Source of the DNA: Symploca sp. SIO1C2
GTDB taxonomy: Bacteria > Cyanobacteriota > Cyanobacteriia > Cyanobacteriales > Coleofasciculaceae
Reading direction: 5' to 3'
DNA: 64,000 nucleotides
Assembly (NCBI GenBank): GCA_010672925.1
Contig: JAAHFP010000013.1
Coordinates: forward strand, 62,001 to 126,000
In this document: piece by piece, positions 8,239-17,200 of the stretch
Layout of the letters: every line of letters starts with the position of its first letter
Numbering within the stretch: the first letter of the stretch is position 1
Made by a program: the position numbers and the translations under genes
Notes under the pieces: model-generated
Told to the model about the DNA's origin: nothing
Databases searched by the model: none
What the model saw: only the letters and a program-made list of their open reading frames with translations

Positions 8239-8895
8239 CTAAAGCAAGCTTTCTAAAGCAGCTCCCACAACCCGATGATCCTCATCCTGCTTGAGTCGGT
8301 TGAGGGCATCTCTGGCTTGGGTTTCGTCAAATCTGCTAAGGGAACGAGCAACTCGCCACCGAATACGCCACTCCTCTGAATCTGCTAGGGCTAGTAGTTG
8401 CTGCAAGGCGTCGTTTTGTTTACCAGAACCAGCGAGGTAGCTTAAGCCGTCAATTGCAGCCCATTTCACTGTTAGGTCTTTGTCTACTAGACCATAAATA
8501 CAGACATCGAACAGTGCTTCCGGATACTCCATATCCATTAACGCAGCGAGAATGCTACGGCGGAGGAGCCAGTGCTCATCCTGTTGAAAGGATTCGATAA
8601 GGTGTGATGCTGCCACCGGTCCAAACAGGGATAGGGAATTAGCCGCTTCTGCTCGCACATTAGGGTCTCGATCCGACTTCATTAAATTAAGTAAAGCACT
8701 GAAAGATGCGTCTGTCTGTTTCTTGCCCAATCCCATAGCGACAAATGAGCGCACGACAAACTCTGGGTCTTGTAGTTTACTAGTCAATAGAGGAACTGCT
8801 ACTTCTGGGTTATAGTGTCTGAGTTCTGTGAGTGCTTTGAGGCGTTCATTGGAATTGGGACTGTTTAAAGCAACTTCGATTTGATGGATGTCCAT
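8239..8895 (-). CDS. HEAT-repeat protein, NblB-like
   Basis: 218 residues built of about six HEAT repeats (for example AVPLLTSKLQDPEFVVRSFVAMGLG, PNVRAEAANSLSLFG, WLLRRSILAALMDM, TVKWAAIDGLSYLAG, WRIRWRVARSLSRF). Length and repeat style match cyanobacterial NblB and other lyase-like HEAT proteins. NblB is implicated in phycobilisome breakdown or bilin handling. It sits upstream of cpcBA on the same strand and divergent from a phycobiliprotein-like gene, which supports a phycobilisome role. Assignment to NblB rather than another bilin-lyase-like HEAT protein needs a tree. Confidence 0.7.
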   Translation of the reverse strand: MDIHQIEVALNSPNSNERLKALTELRHYNPEVAVPLLTSKLQDPEFVVRSFVAMGLGKKQTDASFSALLNLMKSDRDPNVRAEAANSLSLFGPVAASHLIESFQQDEHWLLRRSILAALMDMEYPEALFDVCIYGLVDKDLTVKWAAIDGLSYLAGSGKQNDALQQLLALADSEEWRIRWRVARSLSRFDETQARDALNRLKQDEDHRVVGAALESLL

Positions 8896-9063
8896 GACAG
8901 ATAAGAAATATGTTTACATTTCTTAACAATTTAACAACTGATGCCTAAATTTGGGAATAGGCAACAGGCAACAGTGATCAGATTTGACCACTTCAACATT
9001 GGAATTGATTGTTCTGATTGACTTTATTCAGTATTTTTGTACTGGTGCCAGATGTGAGCAGAA

Positions 9064-9099
9064 GGCTGTCCCGATGAAATAAATTGTTTCACCACCAGG
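9064..9099. repeat. Degenerate copy of the GATGAAA...TTTCACC dispersed palindrome
   Basis: GATGAAATAAATTGTTTCACC at 9073-9093 preceded by GGCTGTCCC and followed by ACCAGG. This is the same order of elements as the copies near 20836, 58894 and 63969. It ends 10 bp upstream of the ATG at 9109, so it would be in the 5' leader of that gene. Confidence 0.7.
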
Positions 9100-9108
9100 T
9101 TAGGAAAA

Positions 9109-9693
9109 ATGACGACTCAATTAAGTGAACATGTTCTTGAGCTAATTGCTAAAGCCAGAATTATTAGCTTTACTAGCTGGCAAAACTCTTATCCTTCAGG
9201 GGTGATTCAATTGTTCCAGAAGGCCGATGAAGAAAGGCGCTATCTCAGTGATGGAGATTTGGAGCAAATTCGAGCAGCTTCTTCTCAAGCTGAGGGCTTA
9301 ATTAATACAGCCAGACTATTGCGCGATCGCGCTCCTGAGATTATAGATGAAGCTCGGCAACAAGTCTTGGCTCAATTTCCCCAGATTACCCAACCAGGAG
9401 GGGAGCTTTATCCACCGAAACGAGCTGAAAATTGTTGGCGGGATTTCTGGCATTTCCTCCGTTGTATTACCTATGGTATTGCTGGGGGGAGCAGCCAGTT
9501 TACTTGTTCAGAAGGACTGCACTACATGAATCTGTTGTATCAGGAGTTGCAAGTGCCTTTGGAAGCTATGGTAGTAGGGTTAGAGGGTATCAAGGCTGCT
9601 AGTTGCAAGCGAGTGCCTGATGTAGAACCAGAAACTCTAGCACCCTACTTTGATCACTTAATTACTCAGCTAAGAGGTTTTAGTTATCGGTAG
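9109..9693 (+). CDS. Phycobiliprotein-like globin with one bilin cysteine
   Basis: 194 residues of the phycobilisome-protein (PF00502) fold but clearly divergent from phycocyanin and allophycocyanin. The segment ENCWRDFWHFLRCITYGIAGG (about 107-127) aligns with the CpcA Cys84 region: Cys109, Arg111 and Asp112 match Cys84, Arg86 and Asp87. This suggests it can bind one bilin. It has a longer N-terminus than rod subunits and no linked partner subunit. Known relatives include allophycocyanin-like AplA proteins and bilin-associated globins that are not part of the rods. Its leader contains a dispersed palindrome, and it is divergent from the NblB-like gene. A role in bilin sensing or handling is inferred. 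Confidence 0.8.
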   Translation: MTTQLSEHVLELIAKARIISFTSWQNSYPSGVIQLFQKADEERRYLSDGDLEQIRAASSQAEGLINTARLLRDRAPEIIDEARQQVLAQFPQITQPGGELYPPKRAENCWRDFWHFLRCITYGIAGGSSQFTCSEGLHYMNLLYQELQVPLEAMVVGLEGIKAASCKRVPDVEPETLAPYFDHLITQLRGFSYR

Positions 9694-9793
9694 GGAATGG
9701 GGAATAGGGAATAGGGAATGGAGAAGGTCGAAGGTCGAATGGCAACAGTGAGAAGGGAAAGAAGAGGACTTTTTAGCACCTACCACCTACCAC

Positions 9794-10222
9794 CTAACAA
9801 GAAATACAAGCTCTGACTATTTCTAATAAAGATTCTCTAATTTTGCTATCTGTATCACTACTGGGGGAACTGAGCAAGTGTAACAAGTTTTCTTTAACTT
9901 CTTCCTCTTCCGCTTCCTGCTTTTGCCTTCCTTCTAGTTCTTCTATTTTTTGACGCCACTCTCTCCTGCTTCTAAAGGATTGATTGCTAACCTCTTTTAT
10001 TTGTTCGCGATAACTGGTTTCTGTGTCTAAATCAAAAACAAACATAAAATAAGATAAGTCTTTGGACATAATCCTATTGGATATGGCTAAGGCTGACTCA
10101 TCTGGGGCAACTTGCCAGACTTGTTCAAATACTCGACATAGCTCATAGGCGATCCAATTATCACTATCTTTATAGTTTTGTTGTATTTGTTTTAGTTTGT
10201 CACTTTTGCTGATATCTACCAT
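9794..10222 (-). CDS. Hypothetical protein with charged C-terminal helix
   Basis: A 142-residue soluble protein that I do not recognise. The N-terminal half is mixed (SDNWIAYELCRVFEQVWQVAPDES, then MSKDLSYFMFVFDLD); the C-terminal half is strongly charged (a WRQKIEELEGRQKQEAEEEE helix), likely a short coiled coil, ending in ACISC with two cysteines. It is preceded by AT-rich DNA and followed by a pair of tandem CACCTAC units. No operon partner is obvious. The reading frame and codon use look gene-like. Confidence 0.55.
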   Translation of the reverse strand: MVDISKSDKLKQIQQNYKDSDNWIAYELCRVFEQVWQVAPDESALAISNRIMSKDLSYFMFVFDLDTETSYREQIKEVSNQSFRSRREWRQKIEELEGRQKQEAEEEEVKENLLHLLSSPSSDTDSKIRESLLEIVRACISC

Positions 10223-10292
10223 TTTTTTTAAGCAATTACCCTGGGTTTACCGGTGAGAAACTTTAGTATAGTTTCTCTTTGTATATAGGTAT

Positions 10293-10320
10293 TATAGCAG
10301 TCGCCTTGGCGGTTGCCATA
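10293..10320. repeat. Short copy of the TATAGCAGTCGCC palindromic element
   Basis: TATAGCAGTCGCC then TT then GGCGGTTGCCATA form a near-perfect palindrome. These are the two ends of the ~95-bp element found at 42431 and 63287, with the middle missing. It lies just after the stop codon of the membrane glycosyltransferase gene. Confidence 0.8.
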
Positions 10321-10328
10321 TATTATCT

Positions 10329-12152
10329 TCAGGGCATTGTTAGTTTCCAGAGAGGGAGATCTGTCATTGGTTCAATTTTAGCTCTGTATTTTTGCTCTAG
10401 TCCTTTGCGCAAGATTTCTGAAGGATAGAACAAGAATAGATCGCTAAATCCTTCTGGAATTGGGGGAATATCAATTTGGGGTTGACTGATTAACTGAAAT
10501 TTAACCTTTTCATCCAGCAAATAACTCAGAGAAATAAGCTCACCAGTGTTAATATCCGCAGTATTGCTAATTACCAATGGTTGATATGCTTGGTTGATTA
10601 TCTTGGCAGATAGGGGATTTTGGTAACTAAATAGTTTATTCCACCAACTGTCTGCTGGAAAACTAATAATACAACAGAGGACTCCGCTACTAATTACTAC
10701 AGCCATAATGCCTTGCCAAATTTGCCGTTGATAGGAACGTAAGAAGGCAGAAGGCAACAAGACCGACCCCCAACCCCTCCTAGGAGGGGAGCAGGCAACA
10801 GAGAAGAAGCTACTTTCATCGCCTAGTGGTAAATTTTTTTCATCGGGACTGCCTCCTGCCTTCTGCCTCCTGCCTTTGTTCTCCTTCCTTCTGCCTCCTA
10901 CCTCTGCAAAGAGATAAGCAACAGCTAACTGAATACCAAGTAAACCAGGGATAAAATACCGGGTGGAAGCTGAACGTTGCCCACCAAAGATTAAATCTGG
11001 CACAATAAGAGGAAGGATATTTGCCAGAATCATTGTCAGGATTAGTAACCAAACCTGTTGAGGAGTATGACGAAAGAGGAAGTAGATGGCGTATCCTACT
11101 AAGACCGATAGTATTGGTGGAACAATATAGGTTAAGGGATGAGTCGAGCCAAAGAATAAATCAATAAAAATACTACTTAGATTCAAAAACCAACAACCAA
11201 TGAGGATTAATAGTGATATTGGTACTTTCGTCCAAGTAGTATTTCCTTGCAATGATTGCCAGGTAGTAATAGTTAATACCAGCCAAGGTGCAAAAACGAT
11301 AATTGCTACCAGGGATGCTATAAGATAAGATTTTATTGTCTTAGTCCAGCGAAATTTTTCTAGAGTAATCACATAAATTCCCTGGCCAATTGCTCCTAGA
11401 ATAGAAAACAGTGATGTATACAATCCCAGGATTAAGGTTGTTGCATAAATAACCCAACTCCGGTTATTGTTGAGCCTTATCGCTCTTATGAGTGCAGCAT
11501 TGGTCAGTAAAATAGTTACTGTCCACAAACTATACTGCCGTGCTTCTTGAGCATAGACGACATGAAATGGGGAAATGCTTAGTAAAGCGATCGCGACCCA
11601 ACCTATTAAGAGAGCTGAGGGAGCTGAGGGAGCTGAGGAAACTGGGGGAGCTGAGGAAGCTGGGGGAGAGCAATCTGTTGTTTGTGAATGCAGTTTTTGC
11701 AGGGGAGTATTTCTGTGAATATGAGATGGTATTGAAGTAAATAATTCCCTACACAACCAATAAATACTGGGAAATGCTAGCAAGCTGATAACTGCTGACA
11801 AGCTTCTAATTGCAGTAACTGAACTACCAAACAGCTGTACCCAAAATCTGGCCATCAGGTAATAAAGAGGAGGATGTTCAGGGTGTTTTGCTAAAGCTTT
11901 GAGGGTATCATCTAACCCTTTATCTGGGCTAATTCGCTGATATTTTTGTAATTCTTGTACTCCAATTACTTGATCCTTAAAAATTTCCCTGCTAACTTCG
12001 TCACCAGTGTAACCAGCAATCCGAATTGAAGTGTAGACTTCGTCGTGCCAGTATACTTTGTGGTCAAGGTTAACTACGCGGAAGAAGATGCCTAATACTA
12101 ATAAAGTAAGGAGTAAAAGACGCCACCCAGGTGGAGGTAAGCTGTTATGCAT
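10329..12152 (-). CDS. Glycosyltransferase family 39-like membrane protein with repeat-derived inserts
   Basis: A 607-residue polytopic protein like bacterial ArnT/PMT-type glycosyltransferases, which move sugars from lipid-linked donors across the membrane. The first external loop has the family's acidic motif (VYWHDEVYTS, about residues 33-42). Ten or more hydrophobic segments follow. Two segments break the pattern. Residues about 163-181 are Ser/Ala/Pro-rich and encoded by six 9-bp GAGCTGAGG-type units. Residues about 415-473 are encoded by the same dispersed repeat that is intergenic elsewhere, and they separate two transmembrane helices. The frame stays open through both. Substrate unknown. 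Confidence 0.82.
   Translation of the reverse strand: MHNSLPPPGWRLLLLTLLVLGIFFRVVNLDHKVYWHDEVYTSIRIAGYTGDEVSREIFKDQVIGVQELQKYQRISPDKGLDDTLKALAKHPEHPPLYYLMARFWVQLFGSSVTAIRSLSAVISLLAFPSIYWLCRELFTSIPSHIHRNTPLQKLHSQTTDCSPPASSAPPVSSAPSAPSALLIGWVAIALLSISPFHVVYAQEARQYSLWTVTILLTNAALIRAIRLNNNRSWVIYATTLILGLYTSLFSILGAIGQGIYVITLEKFRWTKTIKSYLIASLVAIIVFAPWLVLTITTWQSLQGNTTWTKVPISLLILIGCWFLNLSSIFIDLFFGSTHPLTYIVPPILSVLVGYAIYFLFRHTPQQVWLLILTMILANILPLIVPDLIFGGQRSASTRYFIPGLLGIQLAVAYLFAEVGGRRKENKGRRQKAGGSPDEKNLPLGDESSFFSVACSPPRRGWGSVLLPSAFLRSYQRQIWQGIMAVVISSGVLCCIISFPADSWWNKLFSYQNPLSAKIINQAYQPLVISNTADINTGELISLSYLLDEKVKFQLISQPQIDIPPIPEGFSDLFLFYPSEILRKGLEQKYRAKIEPMTDLPLWKLTMP
10735..10912 (-). repeat. Dispersed repeat inserted in frame inside the glycosyltransferase gene
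   Basis: On the minus strand this contains GGCAGAAGG/GGCAGGAGG-type purine units, then TCCCGATGAAAAAAATTTACC, then ACTAGG, then a CTCCTAGGAGGGG-type palindrome. The same modules lie between genes at 20783-20864, 58851-58917 and 63905-63999. Here they encode residues about 415-473 without a stop. Confidence 0.8.
11612..11665. repeat. 9-bp array (GAGCTGAGG type, 6 imperfect units) inside a gene
   Basis: Six consecutive 9-bp units with consensus RAGCTGRGG. Because 9 is a multiple of three, the array keeps the frame and encodes a Ser-Ser-Ala-Pro-rich stretch. The same unit occurs intergenically at 45948-45974. Confidence 0.85.
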
Positions 12153-12209
12153 TTAAATAGTAAATTGGTTTTGACGCGGAGACGAACCAGGGAAATTCAT
12201 TATTCCCCC

Positions 12210-12237
12210 ATTCTAAATTCTAAATTCTAAATTCTAA
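12210..12237. repeat. Heptamer array ATTCTAA x4
   Basis: Four perfect units in the gap between the divergent glycosyltransferase and LVIVD genes. Confidence 0.95.
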
Positions 12238-12308
12238 ATTACCCATTCCCTAAAAGAATATCTGTTCTATCATTTGATGATGACAAACCACTAATTGAAA
12301 GACAGACA

Positions 12309-13916
12309 ATGAAAAAGTGGCAAATTGTCCGGAAGGGACGCCAATGGTTGACCTTGATGCTGGCGACAGTGATGTGGATGAGTGTTGCAGTCAGTCCAGC
12401 CCAAGCAAGCGGGCAGTTAAGTACAATTTCTCATCCTTCCTCCGGAGTGCAGATAGCCCTCGCCGAAGAGTCTCCAAAGAAAACTCCCACCCTGCTTAGC
12501 AGTTTCGATACCCCAGGGGAAGCCTACGGAGTAGCGATATCGGGCAACACTGCCTACGTGGCTGATTTGGATTCCGGGCTACAAATTATCGATGTGAAAG
12601 ACCCGACAGCTCCTAAAATACTTGGTAGTATTGATACCCACCGTGCCTTGAGATTAGCGATCGCGGACAACAAAGCCTACATTGCTGATTGGACTTCCGG
12701 GCTGCAAATTATCGATGTGAGTAATGTGGAAGCTCCCCAACTGCTTGGTAGTTTCGATACCCCAGACTATGCCCATGAAGTAGCGATCTCGGACAACAAA
12801 GCCTACGTCGCTGATTATGGGTCTGGGGTGCAAATTATTGATGTAAAAGACCCAGCGGATCCCAAACATCTCAGCAGTTTCAATACCCCGGGCTCTGCCT
12901 TGGGAGTATTGCTCGTGGGCAACACTGCTTACGTGGCAGATGGGAAATCAGGGCTACAAATTCTTGATGTGAGCCACCCAAATGCTCCTACCCTCCTTGG
13001 CAGTTTCGATACCCCAGGCGTTGCCTACAAAGTAGCGATCGCGGACAACATTGCTTATGTGGCGGATGAAGAGTATGGGCTGCAAATTATCGATGTGAGC
13101 AATTCGGAAGCCCCCAAACTGCTTGGCAGTTTCGATACCCCGGGCATTGCCTTGGGAGTAACGATCGCGGGCAACAGGGTCTATGTAGCTGATGGGTACT
13201 CCGGGCTACAAATTATCGATGTGACCAACCCAAATGCTCCTACTCTTCTTAGCAATGTCGATACCCCGGGTTATGCTTTGGGAGTAGTGATCGCAGACAA
13301 CAAAGTTTACATAACTGATTTGTCTGGGCTGCACATTATCAATGTTGACGAAGAAAAAACTGTTAATTATGGTACGTCCTACCACCTAGAAAATCAATGG
13401 CCTTTTGTTCTTACTTATCTTGATGCCTGTGGTGATACTTATTGTGTACCAACAACTCAACTCAGCGTCTTCGCAGATGCTGAACTAGATCAGGCAGGCG
13501 TTGGAACTGGGACGTGGAAATTTGAGTCTGCCACAGGAGCATCTGCTGGAACTCCTGTATCCTTTGGTGACTTAGTTTATCTACAGAATAAATCTAGTCA
13601 GAGTTATCTAGATATATGTGGTCTAGCAGCTTGTACGTCAACACCGAAATTCAGCGTTGTCACAGATGTTAAACCTGATCGGGATGGGGAAGGAACTGGG
13701 GTCTGGAAAATTGAATCCACTACGGGAGCATCTGCCGGAACTCCTGTATCTGTTGATGATCTGATTTATCTCAAAAACCAATGGTCTGTTGGTCAGACTT
13801 ATCTGAATGTAGATCGCCTAGTGACTTGTGGGTCAAGGACTAAACTTAGCGTTGTCACAGATCCAGAACCGAACCAGGCAGGAGTTGGAACTGGAACCTG
13901 GAAAATTGTTGATTGA
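12309..13916 (+). CDS. Secreted seven-bladed LVIVD beta-propeller with three-repeat C-terminal domain
   Basis: 535 residues. An N-terminal signal peptide (about 1-33, ending SPAQASG) indicates export. Residues about 58-350 hold seven LVIVD-type repeats of 41-42 residues, each ending in a GLQIIDV-like strand, so a seven-bladed propeller is expected. Residues about 360-535 hold three further repeats of about 57 residues (core YLDxCG, then LSVVTD, then GVGTGTWKIES), suggesting a beta-trefoil like that of lectins. Such proteins are often surface or matrix proteins. No cell-wall anchor is seen. The repeats are also similar at DNA level, so copy number may vary between strains. Function unknown. 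Confidence 0.8.
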   Translation: MKKWQIVRKGRQWLTLMLATVMWMSVAVSPAQASGQLSTISHPSSGVQIALAEESPKKTPTLLSSFDTPGEAYGVAISGNTAYVADLDSGLQIIDVKDPTAPKILGSIDTHRALRLAIADNKAYIADWTSGLQIIDVSNVEAPQLLGSFDTPDYAHEVAISDNKAYVADYGSGVQIIDVKDPADPKHLSSFNTPGSALGVLLVGNTAYVADGKSGLQILDVSHPNAPTLLGSFDTPGVAYKVAIADNIAYVADEEYGLQIIDVSNSEAPKLLGSFDTPGIALGVTIAGNRVYVADGYSGLQIIDVTNPNAPTLLSNVDTPGYALGVVIADNKVYITDLSGLHIINVDEEKTVNYGTSYHLENQWPFVLTYLDACGDTYCVPTTQLSVFADAELDQAGVGTGTWKFESATGASAGTPVSFGDLVYLQNKSSQSYLDICGLAACTSTPKFSVVTDVKPDRDGEGTGVWKIESTTGASAGTPVSVDDLIYLKNQWSVGQTYLNVDRLVTCGSRTKLSVVTDPEPNQAGVGTGTWKIVD

Positions 13917-14104
13917 TAGTGGGTTTTGAGTATACCGGATTCAGAAGAAAAAGAATAGGACTTACGCATTGACACAAAAGATGTAATGTGCAGGGGTGTA
14001 ATAAGACAGTTAATTCTACTCTGATTGACATAGCACAGACCTGATTTCCCTAGAGCTTAAGGAAAGTAAAATCAGGAATAACTAATCAATCAAATATTAG
14101 GTAT

Positions 14105-14146
14105 TAATGGCTAATTGCTAATGGCTAATTGCTAATGGCTAATTGC
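14105..14146. repeat. 14-bp tandem repeat TAATGGCTAATTGC x3
   Basis: Three perfect copies in the gap before the large glycosyl/methyltransferase gene. Confidence 0.95.
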
Positions 14147-14224
14147 TTCTTTTTGGACTGAAGTCCTACTACTGTTTATTACTTCAAAACCCGCGTCAAT
14201 CGACTTATTCTCCCAAGCCCTAAA
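14146..14224. repeat. Dispersed module with GGACTGAAGTCC palindrome, copy 1
   Basis: Starts CTTCTTTTTGGACTGAAG, continues with TCCTACTACTG, then TTATTACTTCAAAACC, TCAATCGAC and a CCCAAGCCCTAA end. Copies occur at 17439 and 26883. It ends two bases before the ATG at 14227, so that gene has no visible Shine-Dalgarno. Confidence 0.8.
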
Positions 14225-14226
14225 TA

Positions 14227-17200
14227 ATGACAATAACCATTAGCGACTTAATCAATGCCCAGCCCACAACCAGTGAAGAAGAGGCATACCAACTGGCAAT
14301 TTTCGACGAATTTACCTCTGACAGCTATTTAGGGAACTATTCATGGAGTTTCGAGGAACCGGAAAGAGGAGTCTGCGTACCCTCAGCAGAATGCCAGGTT
14401 AAACATGAGTTTGAAGCATTTTTTAGAGAAAGTGAGCAAACGCCATCTGACCTCTGGCAGCAAAAATTACGATTACTGGAGAAACTTGGCTATGGAGATG
14501 AAGCTAAGGATGTTAAGCAGTTAATCAGCAGGGTATTTACCAAGGAACCAGGGGAAGAACTCCAGCCGCAATACCTAACTAATGATGCCTTAGATGAACA
14601 TGTCATCTCTTATGTAGTTATCCCTTCCTTAAAAGGACACCTGATGGAAACTATCACTTCCATCAAGCTGCAAACTACAGGCAAAAGAGTTGTTGCCAAT
14701 ATTGTTACGGTATCCGAGGATGAAGTCGAATGTATCAAATACAATTACAAAAATTGCCTCAGGCTGATCAAACATCGCAACCACCAGGAAGTAAATCCTA
14801 CCTTTGCCGCTAGTGGACTGTTTGAAATCAATATTGTGCGTGCTGACCGAGAATTGGCCAATAAAGCGACGTTAATTAATCTTGGTATACGCTTAGCCTA
14901 TTATTCTCAAGCCAAATATATTGGGTTACTCGAATCTGGTGATATTTTACTCAGAAATCATGCAGATCTGATGACCTTCACCTTGGAACAAACCGGTGTC
15001 AGCTTGGTGCATTGCGACCTGCATTTTGTAGACCAAGAGGGCAAGTTTATTGATATGGGGGCAGATACTGAAGAAGCCAAACTAGCCCGATGGACTGCAT
15101 ACACCAGGGATAACTTTAATCAAGAGAGTATTGAAGACCTCAGACAATGTTCTTTTATCCATGTCTCAGGGATACTGTTTCAGGCTCAAGCATTGATCTC
15201 TCTGGAGAGCAAAACTTACCTCTGGGACCCTCGATTCGGCAAATGGTCTACTATACAAGAGATGATCCTACGCTTAGCTGAGATTACTAGGGATGAGCCT
15301 AATCAACAGACCATCACCTATTATCCCGATAAATTAGTCAAAGCCAGGACCCAGAAATACAACCTAGAAAGTCTAGACCAATTAAAACTGCACCCACAAC
15401 GCCAAAATATCCTGCTCCTCTGTTACTTGGATAATGTTTCTCGAGGATTAGAGCCTTTACTGTCCCAAAGAGCTACAATTACAGCCAACAGTGAACAACA
15501 GGATGTCTATATGGGGGTTCATGACCTGGACTCAACCGAAATCATCTTTTTTAAAGTAGGCCAGGAGCACTTAAGATTTGCATTTGCCAATAGACAGGAA
15601 CTAGTTAACTATCTCTCCTCCCTGAGTCCGGGGAATAATCTACTATTTGAGCAAATCAGAGTTTATAATTGGCATTTTCTAGAAGACTTTTACGACACCA
15701 ATGGCCATACAGACCCCATGACCATCGAGGCATTTACCGCCAAGTTTCCCAGGGCAGAAGTCCTGTATCCTGAACAAGATTGTTATCTGCAAGAATTACC
15801 AGTCATCAACAGCAAATATCGGCAGTTATTGGTCACAGAATACAACCAAGAAAGCTTTGCCAGCCTCACCAGAGAAGAAAAACTGGAATTTTTAAACAAC
15901 CATCATTTAAGGCCAAAAATTAAAAGTATCAATCAATTTGAAAGAAGACTCTATTCCCAGAATGGGGAAGATGGTATTATCAACGCAATCTTCACCAAAA
16001 TTGGCCTGACCAACCAGTTTTTTGTCGAATTTGGTGTGGGAAACGGTACAGAGTGCAATACCAGGTATCTGCGGGAACAGAAGAATTGGACTGGGTTAAT
16101 GATAGATGGCCAGGAAAACCCTCCTGCCAATGTCCAAAGAGAATTCGTAACCGCAGAAAATATTCAAGATTTATTTGCCAAATATAACGTACCCCAAGAA
16201 TTTGACCTATTATCTATCGACTTAGATTTTAATGACTTCTGGGTGTGGAAGGCCATTAAGGATTACAAACCCCGGGTGGTCATTATTGAATACAATTCCA
16301 CCATCCCTTTTGCGGAAAGCAAGGTTGTTAACTATGACAGTCAGGGCACATGGGATGGAACAAACTTCTTTGGAGCAAGTCTAGCAGCCATGATTCAGCT
16401 AGGGAAAGCCAAAGGATATACTCTGGTGGGATGCGACAACAGAGGTATCAACGCCTTTTTTGTTGCCGACGATTTAATTAGCGGTCATTTCGACCTGCCT
16501 CCACAGGAACAATTATACAGAACACCCACCTGGGGAGCCATAGAAAATGGCATACCTACAGGACACCGCAAAAGCTCAAAAAACATGGCAGAATTATCAA
16601 CAGCAATGGTGGATCTGACAGTTACCATTGCAGCCAAAAATGAGTCTATGACGGAAAAGAGCGAACTTCAGCTCTTATTAAAAAAACTTTACCCCATAGC
16701 CAGCGACAAAGAACTAGTGCGACTAGGACCAAAACAGGACGGGGGGTATTTAGTTCCCAATGATTTCCTCGGGATTGAAGCCTGTTTCTCCCCTGGGGTT
16801 GCCGATTCCTCTGGGTTTGAAAAAGACTGTGCCGATTTAGGCATGAAAGTCTTCCTTGCCGATAAATCTGTAGAAGGACCAGCTGAAGCCAATAAGTTGT
16901 TTTATTTTACGAAAAAGTTTATTGGCACTACCTCCAATGAGGAGTTTATGACTCTTGATGATTGGGTGACTTTATCCCTTCCGGGAAACAACTCAGATTT
17001 GTTACTCCAAATCGACATTGAAGGAGGCGAATACGAAGTCTTTGTCTCCACACCTGAAGCCTTAATGCAGAGATTTAGAATCATTGTCGCCGAGTTCCAT
17101 TTTCTTGACCAGCTTTGGCACAAAGCTTTTTTTGCAGGAGCAAAACTAGTATTCGACAAAATATTGCGGACTCATGCTTGTATTCATATTCATCCCAACA

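Larger units (their letters stand above)
13917..14226. other. 310-bp gap with tandem and dispersed repeats
   Basis: Holds a fragment with GGACTTACGCATTGACAC (13959-13976, resembling an IS end, but no partner end is seen here), three 14-bp units TAATGGCTAATTGC at 14105-14146, and a copy of the 'GGACTGAAGTCC' dispersed module ending directly before the next start codon. No gene or clear promoter was found. Confidence 0.65.

Noticed and set aside
13955-13985. Complete insertion sequence at the GGACTTACGCATTGACAC motif
   Set aside because: Only one possible end was found; no opposite inverted repeat or transposase remnant nearby.
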